Shown: in pieces, positions 1 through 5,068 of the stretch | Numbering within the stretch: position 1 is the first letter of the stretch | Layout of the letters: every line of letters begins with the position of its first letter | Origin: Kiloniellales bacterium | GTDB taxonomy: Bacteria; Pseudomonadota; Alphaproteobacteria; Kiloniellales; JAKSDN01 | Assembly (NCBI GenBank): GCA_022360075.1 | Contig: JAKSDN010000494.1 | Span: 1 to 5,812, forward strand | Direction: 5' to 3' | DNA length: 5,812 nt | The notes under the pieces: model-generated | The model's database searches: none | What the model saw: the letters and a program-made list of their open reading frames with translations, nothing else | What the model was told of the DNA's origin: nothing | Translations under genes and position numbers: made by a program

Positions 1-844
1 CGACAGCCCGGAGGAGCAGAAGCGCGTCGAGCGGCAGAAGCTCGATGCATTGCTCGGCTATTGCGAGACCACGCGCTGCCGGCGCCAGGTCCTGCTCGCC
101 TACTTCGGCGAGACGCTGGCCGAGCCCTGCGGCAACTGCGATACCTGCCTGGAGCCGGTCGAAAGCTTCGACGGCACGGAAGCGGCGCAGAAGGCGCTGT
201 CCTGCATCTATCGCACCGGCCAGATGTTCGGCGCGGCCCACATCATCGACGTGCTGCTCGGCGGCGAGACCGAGCGCATCCGCAAGTTCGGCCACGACGC
301 GCTGACGACCTACGGCATCGGCAAGGAGCTGTCGCGCGATGCCTGGCGCTCGGTGCTGCGCCAGCTCGTCGCTCTCGGGCTCCTGGTCGTCGATATCGAG
401 GGGCACGGCGGCCTGCGCCTCGGGCCCGATTGCCGCCCGGTGTTGCGCGGCGAGCGGCGCATAGAGCTGCGCCGCGATCCGAGCTGGCGCCGGGCCGCAA
501 AGCCGGCGAAGGAGCGCCGGGTTCTCGCGCCGCTGGACTCCGCCGCGGAGTCGCTGTTCCAGAAGCTGCGCGCGCATCGCATGGCCATGGCCAAGGCGCA
601 GGGCGTGCCGCCCTACGTGATCTTTCACGATCAGACCTTGATGGAGATGGCGCAACGCCGGCCGCGCGACCTGGAGGCCTTCGCCGGCTTGACCGGTGTC
701 GGCCGGGCGAAGCTGGAGCGCTATGGCGAGTCGTTTCTCAAGGTGATCGCCGCGCATGACGGCTCGGTCGAAAGGGACGACGGTGTCTCGCCGGCGCCGC
801 CTCTCGATGAGCCGTGGCGTGGAGAGCACCCGCCGGATCCCTGA
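1..844 (+). CDS. recQ: ATP-dependent DNA helicase RecQ, C-terminal part (5' end outside the window)
   Basis: RecQ is a 3'-to-5' DNA helicase of recombination and replication-fork repair. The reading frame is open from the left edge (first full codon at base 2) to TGA 842-844 and gives 280 residues, a little under half of a typical 600-residue RecQ, so the helicase core lies upstream. What is visible matches the RecQ C-terminus in order. A four-cysteine zinc site comes first (window residues C26, C43, C46, C49), within the family-typical context CRRQVLLAYFGE followed by PCGNCDTC. An RQC winged helix follows at about residues 55-150. An HRDC domain lies at about residues 179-250, with FQKLRAHRMAMAKAQGVPPY and a helix-hairpin-helix-like GLTGVGRAKLERYG. 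All four zinc ligands are present. The last 25 or so residues are an acidic, proline-rich tail. The ATG at 45 and TTG at 50 are internal or out of frame and are not the start. Confidence 0.96.
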   Translation, partial: DSPEEQKRVERQKLDALLGYCETTRCRRQVLLAYFGETLAEPCGNCDTCLEPVESFDGTEAAQKALSCIYRTGQMFGAAHIIDVLLGGETERIRKFGHDALTTYGIGKELSRDAWRSVLRQLVALGLLVVDIEGHGGLRLGPDCRPVLRGERRIELRRDPSWRRAAKPAKERRVLAPLDSAAESLFQKLRAHRMAMAKAQGVPPYVIFHDQTLMEMAQRRPRDLEAFAGLTGVGRAKLERYGESFLKVIAAHDGSVERDDGVSPAPPLDEPWRGEHPPDP

Positions 845-909
845 GTCCTGATTCCTGCGCAAGTCCTCTTGGGCTTGGCCGACACATCAAGCTCGGGCAG
901 CATGAGGCG

Positions 910-1995
910 ATGGAACCGGGCGATCCCGCTCCCGAAAAGAAGCCGCGCCGCCGCTTGTCGCCGGCCTCGATCGGCTGGCTGGTCGTCACGCTCGTTCTCG
1001 TCGGCTTTGCGGGCGCGAGCGTACTGACGGCGCCCGAGCAACCGCCCGTTGCCGGAACGCTGCCTCTGCAGTTCGATCTCCAGGGCCATCGCGGCGCGCG
1101 CGGTCTGGCGCCCGAGAACACGCTGCCCGCCTTCGAGCGGGCGATGGCCATCGGCGTGACGACGCTGGAGCTCGACCTCGGTATGACCCGCGACGGCGCG
1201 CTGGTCGTTCATCACGACCGTCGGCTCAATCCGGACCGCACGCGCGATGCGGAGGGTGCCTGGCTGCCGGAGGACGAGGATGCGCCGGCCTTGCTCGCGC
1301 TCAGCCTCGCCGAGCTCGCGGCTTTCGATGTCGGGAGCCCTCGCCCAGAAGGGCGCAGCGCCGAGCGCTTTCCGGATCAGGAAGGCCTCGACGGCGTGCC
1401 GATCCCGACACTGGCGCAGGTCCTGGCCCGCGCCGAGGCGCTGTCCGGCGGCAAGATGCGCTACAACATCGAGACCAAGATCTCGCCCGAAAACCCGGAG
1501 ACCTCACCCGAGCCCAAGGTCTTCGCCGAGGCCCTGGTCATGCTCCTGCGCGAAGTTGGCGTCACCGAACGGGCGAGCGTGCAGTCCTTCGACTGGCGCA
1601 GCTTGCAGGCGGCGCAGGAATTGGCGCCGGAGATCACGACGGTCTACCTCACCGCCGAGCGGCGCTGGCTGGACAACGTGCAGCGCGGCAAGCCGGGCGC
1701 CTCGGCCTGGACCGCCGGTCTCGACGTCGACCGCTTCGGCGCCTCGATTCCCCTGACGGTCAAGGAAGCCGGCGGGGCCGTCTGGTCGCCCTACTATCGC
1801 GACCTGCGCGAGGCCGCGCTGCGCGAGGCCCATCGATACGGCCTCAAGGTCGTGGTCTGGACCGTCAACGAGCCCGACGACATGACATCCCTGATCGAGA
1901 TGGGGGTCGACGGCATCATCACCGACTACCCCGACCGGCTGCGCGCGGTCATGGAAGCCAAGGGCATGCCCCTGCCGCCGCGCTACCGGCCCTGA
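910..1995 (+). CDS. Glycerophosphodiester phosphodiesterase, membrane-anchored (GDPD family)
   Basis: Predicted to hydrolyse glycerophosphodiesters to glycerol-3-phosphate and an alcohol, in phospholipid turnover or phosphate and glycerol scavenging. The 361-residue product has a basic N-terminus (KKPRRR, residues 10-15) followed by one hydrophobic segment (about 20-39), which suggests an inner-membrane anchor with the enzyme in the periplasm. The GDPD barrel starts at about residue 56. Catalytic and metal motifs are present: HRGARGLAPENT (H60, R61, E69), ELD (E87, D89), HHD (H102) and IETK (E188, K190). The late strand VVVWTVNEP (W317) and DGIITDYP are typical of the family. Both catalytic histidines are intact. 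ATG 910 was chosen because the only earlier in-frame start, GTG 814, lies inside recQ and would put an unrelated tail before the anchor; the ribosome site before 910 is weak (GAGG, only two bases away). It follows recQ by 65 bases and may be co-transcribed. It resembles bacterial GDPDs in general; the exact substrate is unknown. Confidence 0.93.
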   Translation: MEPGDPAPEKKPRRRLSPASIGWLVVTLVLVGFAGASVLTAPEQPPVAGTLPLQFDLQGHRGARGLAPENTLPAFERAMAIGVTTLELDLGMTRDGALVVHHDRRLNPDRTRDAEGAWLPEDEDAPALLALSLAELAAFDVGSPRPEGRSAERFPDQEGLDGVPIPTLAQVLARAEALSGGKMRYNIETKISPENPETSPEPKVFAEALVMLLREVGVTERASVQSFDWRSLQAAQELAPEITTVYLTAERRWLDNVQRGKPGASAWTAGLDVDRFGASIPLTVKEAGGAVWSPYYRDLREAALREAHRYGLKVVVWTVNEPDDMTSLIEMGVDGIITDYPDRLRAVMEAKGMPLPPRYRP

Positions 1996-2007
1996 TCGGG
2001 GACGCGC

Positions 2008-2214
2008 TCAGGAAAGCGCGATCTCGCCGTCGACCTCGTGCTGGAGGTCCAGCCCCTCGATGGTCAGCGTCACCTTCGCCTTGACGGTTTCGGTGCCGCT
2101 GAGCTTGCCCGCCTCGATCCCATCGCGGATCGCCTGCTCGATCTCGCGCTGCGAGGTGACGCCCACTTTCTTGAGGAACTTGCGCAGCTCCATATTGAAG
2201 ATGTCCTCGTCCAT
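2008..2214 (-). CDS. Small conserved protein, DUF6494-like
   Basis: A 68-residue protein on the minus strand, convergent with the phosphodiesterase gene (12 bases between stops). From memory it resembles the DUF6494 family of alphaproteobacteria: it starts MDEDIFNMELRKFLKKVGVTSQREIE, abridged here as an N-terminal helical part (residues 1-36, with VGVTSQREIEQAI), and ends in a short beta-like half, KAKVTLTIEGLDLQHEVDGEIAL. There is no signal peptide or membrane segment, so it should be cytoplasmic. No catalytic motif is visible and the function is unknown. The start is well supported by a GGAGG ribosome site at 2220-2224, five bases before the ATG, and by a promoter candidate upstream. The in-frame sequence on the opposite strand (2038-2250) lacks family features and is treated as a shadow. 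That this is a gene is fairly certain; the family name is recalled and not searched. Confidence 0.85.
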   Translation of the reverse strand: MDEDIFNMELRKFLKKVGVTSQREIEQAIRDGIEAGKLSGTETVKAKVTLTIEGLDLQHEVDGEIALS

Positions 2215-2219
2215 CCGGC

Positions 2220-2224
2220 CCTCC
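2220..2224 (-). promoter_or_regulatory. Shine-Dalgarno GGAGG of the DUF6494-like gene
   Basis: On the minus strand, GGAGG lies five bases upstream of the ATG at 2214. It is the strongest ribosome site in the window and fixes the start of the small gene. Confidence 0.75.
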
Positions 2225-2244
2225 GTGTGCGGTTGTTAGGGTTT

Positions 2245-2273
2245 TCTTAATCGGCCCGGCGGTGGCCTGCCAA
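2245..2273 (-). promoter_or_regulatory. Candidate sigma-70 promoter of the DUF6494-like gene
   Basis: Reading the minus strand, TTGGCA (2273-2268; five of six match TTGACA) is followed after exactly 17 bases by TTAAGA (2250-2245; a weak -10). Transcription would start near 2238 and give a leader of about 24 bases that contains the GGAGG site. The element fits in spacing and position, but the -10 is poor, so this is a candidate only. Confidence 0.4.
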
Positions 2274-2311
2274 GCGCGCAGTTCGTCCTCCTTGCGGGAC
2301 CCAAGGCCCGT

Positions 2312-2340
2312 TTCCCGTCTGTCAACCATTTGGCTCTAAT
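2312..2340 (+). promoter_or_regulatory. Candidate promoter of the first DUF882 gene, with almost no leader
   Basis: TCTAAT at 2335-2340 matches the -10 consensus TATAAT at five of six bases. A 17-base spacer places the -35 at TTCCCG (2312-2317), which is weak. Transcription would begin about 5 bases before ATG 2352. No Shine-Dalgarno-like sequence lies between the -10 and the ATG, so the transcript may be leaderless. An in-frame TAA at 2337-2339 prevents any earlier start in this frame. Confidence 0.4.
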
Positions 2341-2351
2341 CTGACTTAACT

Positions 2352-3359
2352 ATGACCCGTTACGTCGGACGCTCCAAAGCCAGGCTGGACCGGGCCAAGC
2401 AGCGCCTGCGGTCCGGCTGGGGGCAAAGTCAGATCGCGGTGGCGCCAGCGAGCGCGCCGTCGCGGTCGCGCGCTGCTGCGCCCTTGCCGCCGCCTCCGCC
2501 GCCCGCCCCGGAGCTGGAATTCGCGTTCGATCCCGGGCCCGCGGAGGCCCTCGTGCCCAAGGCAGAGGTAGTCACGCCCGCGCAAGAGCGGCAAGCGGCT
2601 CCGGAGCTTCAGCCCCCACCCGGACCTGAGTTCGAGGCTGGACCACCGCCGCTGGCCCCGCTGCCGCCACCGCCCGGGCCCGCATGGGACCGGCGCGCGC
2701 TGCTGCGCGGTGCGCTGGGGGCCGGCACGCTTGGGCTGGCGACTCTGGCGTTGCCGCGCCGGCTGAGCGAGGCCGTTCTGACGACCGGTGAGACTGCCGT
2801 GCCGCCGCCGTTCGAGCGCGCGCTGGACTTCACGGCGAGCCCCGAGATCGCCCCGTCCCGCAGCGTCGCCGAGCCAAAACCCGCCGCGCCGGCCGTGCAG
2901 CCGGTCAAGGGTGCCGCGCTGGCGACCCGCCGGCTCCTGCTGCACAACGAGAATACGGGCGAGACCATCAAGGCCACCTATTGGGCCGATGGCGACTACG
3001 TGCTGGAGGAGCTCGAGCAGATCCACCGCTTGCTGCGCGACCATCACGCCGAAGAAATGCACGCGATCGACATCAAGCTGGTCAACCTGCTCTACGACAT
3101 GAGCCGCAAGCTCGAAACCGAAGAGCCCTTTCACATCCTCTCGGCCTATCGCACGCCGCGGACCAATGCCAAGCTGGCCGAGCGCTTCGATGGCGTGGCC
3201 ACCAACTCCTTCCACCTGAAGGGCCGGGCCGTCGATCTGCACATGCCCGGCCGGCGCAAGAGCGAGCTGCTGCGCGCGGCGCTGTCGCTGCGGGCCGGCG
3301 GGGTCGGCAACTACCGCACCTATCTCCACCTCGATACCGGACCCGTTCGGCGCTGGTGA
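2352..3359 (+). CDS. DUF882/YcbK-like (M15 family) murein endopeptidase with long proline-rich N-terminal extension
   Basis: The C-terminal part (about residues 197-335 of 335) is a DUF882 domain. This family includes E. coli MepK (YcbK), a metallopeptidase that cuts peptidoglycan cross-links. Metal-site residues fit the M15 pattern: H288 and D295 in SFHLKGRAVD, and H326 in YLHLDTGP. A conserved SAYRTPRTNAKL precedes them. The N-terminal part is odd. About 110 residues are basic and then very rich in proline and alanine, including a run of six prolines. A twin-arginine motif (R114, R115, in WDRRALLRG) then leads into a weakly hydrophobic Gly/Ala/Leu stretch (about 116-134), and a second Pro/Ala linker follows to about 195. 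The middle stretch looks like a Tat signal or signal anchor placed far inside the protein. ATG 2352 is the first possible start in frame. An alternative GTG at 2553 has GGAGG five bases upstream (2543-2547). The next gene is a paralogue. The family call is firm; enzyme activity and export route are inferred. Confidence 0.9.
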   Translation: MTRYVGRSKARLDRAKQRLRSGWGQSQIAVAPASAPSRSRAAAPLPPPPPPAPELEFAFDPGPAEALVPKAEVVTPAQERQAAPELQPPPGPEFEAGPPPLAPLPPPPGPAWDRRALLRGALGAGTLGLATLALPRRLSEAVLTTGETAVPPPFERALDFTASPEIAPSRSVAEPKPAAPAVQPVKGAALATRRLLLHNENTGETIKATYWADGDYVLEELEQIHRLLRDHHAEEMHAIDIKLVNLLYDMSRKLETEEPFHILSAYRTPRTNAKLAERFDGVATNSFHLKGRAVDLHMPGRRKSELLRAALSLRAGGVGNYRTYLHLDTGPVRRW

Positions 3360-3370
3360 GCGCGCGTTCC

Positions 3371-3386
3371 CGCCGGGATTCCGGCG
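3371..3386 (+). terminator. GC-rich hairpin just after the first DUF882 gene
   Basis: CGCCGG and CCGGCG pair perfectly around the loop GATT, 11 bases after the TGA at 3357-3359. No T-run follows, so it is not a standard intrinsic terminator. It could weaken read-through or stabilise the upstream mRNA. Confidence 0.3.
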
Positions 3387-3418
3387 ATTGCGCCCGTTAA
3401 CGAATACCGATACCTTCC

Positions 3419-3452
3419 CGGCCCAAGGGCAGATCGGCCCGGGGGCAGATCG
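3419..3452 (+). repeat. Two tandem copies of a 16-base unit upstream of the second DUF882 gene
   Basis: CGGCCCAAGGGCAGATCG (3419-3436) recurs with a 16-base period as CGGCCCGGGGGCAGATCG (3435-3452), sharing CG at the junction and differing at two positions. It ends five bases before the ribosome site of the second DUF882 gene. It may be a slippage duplication; an operator role is possible but nothing else supports it. Confidence 0.55.
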
Positions 3453-3471
3453 AAACGGGGGAAGCGTGGCT

Positions 3472-4008
3472 ATGCACCGGCTGTCGCGGCGCCGTCTTCT
3501 GACCAGCGGCGCCTTTGCCGCTTGCGCAACGCTGGCCGCGCCGGCCATCGCGCGCCTGCGCGATCACGAAAAGCGCCTGGAGATCCTCAACCTGCACACC
3601 GGCGAGTCGCTCTCGGCCGTGATCTGGGCCGAGGGCGCGGCGATCCCCGAGGAGCTTGAGCGGGTCAACCGCGTGATGCGCGATCACCGCACCGGCGAGG
3701 TCACCGCGATCGACCCGGCCCTGCTGCTCGATCTCCATGGCCTCCGCGACAAGGTCGGCAGCGGCAAGCCCTATCACCTGATCTCCGGATATCGCTCGGC
3801 CCAGACCAACGCGCGCCTCCTGGCCTCGACCGACGGCGTTGCGGAGAACTCCTTCCACGTGCGCGGCCAGGCCGCGGACGTGCGTCTGCCGGGCACCGAC
3901 CTGCTGCGCCTGCGCCGGGCGGCGCGTTCGATGAAGTCGGGCGGCGTCGGCTACTACCCGCTGTCCGACTTCCTGCACCTCGACACCGGGCCCTTGCGTT
4001 TCTGGTAG
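3472..4008 (+). CDS. DUF882/YcbK-like (M15 family) murein endopeptidase with Tat signal peptide
   Basis: A 178-residue protein predicted to be exported folded by the Tat system and to act on peptidoglycan in the periplasm, as E. coli MepK (YcbK) does on cross-links. The N-terminus is a standard Tat signal: LSRRRLLTSG (residues 4-13), then a moderate hydrophobic stretch and a likely cleavage site after APAIA at about residue 24. The DUF882 domain fills the rest. Metal-site residues are intact: H129 and D136 in SFHVRGQAAD, and H169 in FLHLDTGP; ISGYRSAQTNARL precedes them. It is a paralogue of the gene upstream: the same blocks follow in the same order, ending in LHLDTGP plus an aromatic C-terminus. 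ATG 3472 is preferred because GGGGGAAG (3457-3464) sits about seven bases upstream; an in-frame GTG at 3466 is too close to it. The 112 bases between the two genes could hold a weak promoter, but co-transcription is equally possible. Family assignment is firm; cleavage specificity is not shown. Confidence 0.94.
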   Translation: MHRLSRRRLLTSGAFAACATLAAPAIARLRDHEKRLEILNLHTGESLSAVIWAEGAAIPEELERVNRVMRDHRTGEVTAIDPALLLDLHGLRDKVGSGKPYHLISGYRSAQTNARLLASTDGVAENSFHVRGQAADVRLPGTDLLRLRRAARSMKSGGVGYYPLSDFLHLDTGPLRFW

Positions 4009-4011
4009 CCC

Positions 4012-4036
4012 GCGCGGCGTCGGTTCCGCGCCGCGC
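4012..4036 (+). terminator. Strong GC hairpin after the second DUF882 gene
   Basis: GCGCGGCG (4012-4019) pairs perfectly with CGCCGCGC (4029-4036) around a nine-base loop, starting three bases after the TAG at 4006-4008. The sequence that follows is CCAAACATG with no T-run, so it is not a classical intrinsic terminator. Its position suggests transcript-end formation or mRNA protection, and separation of the DUF882 pair from the dioxygenase genes. Confidence 0.4.
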
Positions 4037-4059
4037 CCAAACATGCTAGGCCAGAGCCC

Positions 4060-4884
4060 ATGCGGCTCAGCCAAGACCAGATCCGCGCGTTCGACGAGCG
4101 CGGCTATCTCTTCCTGCCGGCGCTGTTCGGCGTATCGGAGGTCGCCCGGCTGACCGATGCCTTGCCGGGCCTCTTGGCGCACGAAGGGCCGGAGGTGGTG
4201 CGCGAGAAGCCGGACGCCGCCGCGGTGCGTCTGGTCTACGGCGGTCACGTGTTCGCCGAGGCCTTCGGCCGCCTGGTGCGCCACCCCCGCCTGCTGAAGC
4301 CCGTCGAGCAGTTGCTGCGCGAGCCGGCCTACATTCACCAGACGCGGCTCAACCCGAAGCTGGACTTCGCCGGCGGCACCTGGAGCTGGCACCAGGACTT
4401 CGGTACCTGGCACCGCGAGGACGCGATGCCGGAGCCGCGCTGCGTCATGACCGCGGTCTTCCTCGACGCCGCCACGGCGGCCAACGCGCCGCTCCTGGTC
4501 GTGCCGGGCTCGCAGCACCACGGCATGATCGATCGCGTCAGCCCGGAGTCCGGCGCGAAGGGCTACACGGTGATGGAGATCGACCGGCCGATCTTGGAGG
4601 GCCTGGTGGCGGAGCACGGCCTGGAGGCGCTGACCGGGCCGGCCGGCTCGGTCGCCTTCATGCACTGCAACATCGTGCACGGCTCGGCCAACAACATCAC
4701 GCCCTACCGCCGGGCGATCTTCTACGCCAACTACAACGCCGTTTCGAACGCCGCGGCCGGCGACAAGCGCGCCTGGCACCACTGCAACCGCGACACGACG
4801 CCGCTCACGGCGCTGGCGGATGACTGTTTGGAGGCGCTGGCTGCGAAAGCGAGCGATCCTCACCCTTCGACAAGCTCAGGATGA
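4060..4884 (+). CDS. EctD/PhyH-like Fe(II)/2-oxoglutarate dioxygenase, first of a tandem pair
   Basis: Predicted cytoplasmic non-haem iron, 2-oxoglutarate-dependent hydroxylase of the phytanoyl-CoA dioxygenase superfamily, 274 residues. Iron ligands are visible: H111 and D113 in WSWHQDFGTWH, and H207 in IVHGSANN. R218, eleven residues after the distal histidine, fits the 2-oxoglutarate-binding arginine. The block WHQDFGTWHREDAMPEPR, and YIHQTRLN before it, closely resemble ectoine hydroxylase EctD (known core WHSDFETWH.ED), but the S and E of that core are Q and G here and no ectoine genes are in view, so the substrate is open. There is no signal peptide. The ribosome site before ATG 4060 is weak (CTAGG around 4047). 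The last ten residues (S265-G274, SDPHPSTSSG) and the stop codon are encoded by the left arm of an inverted repeat, so the original C-terminus was probably replaced. The catalytic core is unaffected. Family certain; substrate unknown. Confidence 0.93.
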   Translation: MRLSQDQIRAFDERGYLFLPALFGVSEVARLTDALPGLLAHEGPEVVREKPDAAAVRLVYGGHVFAEAFGRLVRHPRLLKPVEQLLREPAYIHQTRLNPKLDFAGGTWSWHQDFGTWHREDAMPEPRCVMTAVFLDAATAANAPLLVVPGSQHHGMIDRVSPESGAKGYTVMEIDRPILEGLVAEHGLEALTGPAGSVAFMHCNIVHGSANNITPYRRAIFYANYNAVSNAAAGDKRAWHHCNRDTTPLTALADDCLEALAAKASDPHPSTSSG

Positions 4885-4943
4885 GGTCACACGAGACTCA
4901 TTTTGTCCCCTCATGCTGAGCTTGTCGAAGGGTGAGGATCGCT
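4852..4943. repeat. Inverted pair of a REP-like dispersed repeat (TTCGACAAGCTCAG type)
   Basis: The arms 4852-4886 and 4909-4943 are 35 bases each and pair at 34 positions (the one mismatch is G4880 against G4915), around a 22-base loop. Each arm carries CCCTTCGACAAGCTCAG or its complement, a sequence I recognise as a dispersed intergenic repeat common in alphaproteobacteria and found in other proteobacteria. The outer CCTCA and TGAGG of each copy are also partly self-complementary. In RNA the pair would form a very stable hairpin between the two dioxygenase genes. The left arm overlaps the end of the upstream gene and supplies its TGA (4882-4884). No transposase gene is nearby. Possible effects are mRNA stabilisation, attenuation of the second gene or transcript ending; none is shown by the sequence. 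Confidence 0.93.
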
Positions 4944-4955
4944 TAGTTGGAGGGG

Positions 4956-4972
4956 ACAGGCTCCTGGCCTGT
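4956..4972 (+). other. Short hairpin in the spacer before the second dioxygenase gene
   Basis: ACAGGC (4956-4961) pairs with GCCTGT (4967-4972) around the loop TCCTG, just right of the large inverted repeat. The rest of the 4944-5068 spacer is GC-rich, and I see no convincing promoter or small gene in it. Confidence 0.35.
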
Positions 4973-5054
4973 ATGCGGCGGCGCCCTCGACCAACAGGCC
5001 CCGGCGGCCTATCCTCAAGGCAAACGACGGCAATGCCCCGAGCGGGCCATAGCC

Positions 5055-5060
5055 GAGGGA
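5055..5060 (+). promoter_or_regulatory. Shine-Dalgarno GAGGGA of the second dioxygenase gene
   Basis: GAGGGA ends eight bases before ATG 5069. This supports independent translation from 5069 and agrees with the N-terminal alignment to the upstream paralogue (MKLTDTQIAEFEEQGYLFLP against MRLSQDQIRAFDERGYLFLP). Confidence 0.65.
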
Positions 5061-5068
5061 GCAGCGGC

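Noticed and set aside
814..909. Upstream GTG start for the phosphodiesterase, overlapping the end of recQ.
   Set aside because: The extra 32 residues show no signal or domain and would precede the basic, anchor-like N-terminus that begins naturally at ATG 910.
2003..2020. A six-base-pair stem (CGCGCT and AGCGCG) between and within the convergent gene ends, as a shared terminator.
   Set aside because: The stem is short, overlaps the last codons of the small minus-strand gene and has no T-run on either side.
3388..3416. Possible promoter TTGCGC, 17 bases, TACCTT before the second DUF882 gene.
   Set aside because: Both hexamers match the consensus poorly; only the spacing fits, which is expected by chance.
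2346..3548. A 400-codon open frame on the minus strand opposite the first DUF882 gene.
   Set aside because: The + strand carries the conserved peptidase motifs; the minus product is low-complexity and arginine/glycine-rich.
3397..4863. A 488-codon open frame on the minus strand opposite the second DUF882 and first dioxygenase genes.
   Set aside because: It spans two unrelated, well-supported + strand genes and their spacer, has biased composition and no recognisable domain.
4852..4943. The inverted repeat as a small transposable element with terminal repeats.
   Set aside because: The loop is only 22 bases with no coding capacity, and no target-site duplication is evident; a REP-like palindromic pair is the simpler reading.
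4947..4975. Possible promoter TTGGAG, 17 bases, TGTATG before the second dioxygenase gene.
   Set aside because: Each hexamer matches only three of six consensus bases, and the region is better explained by its hairpin.
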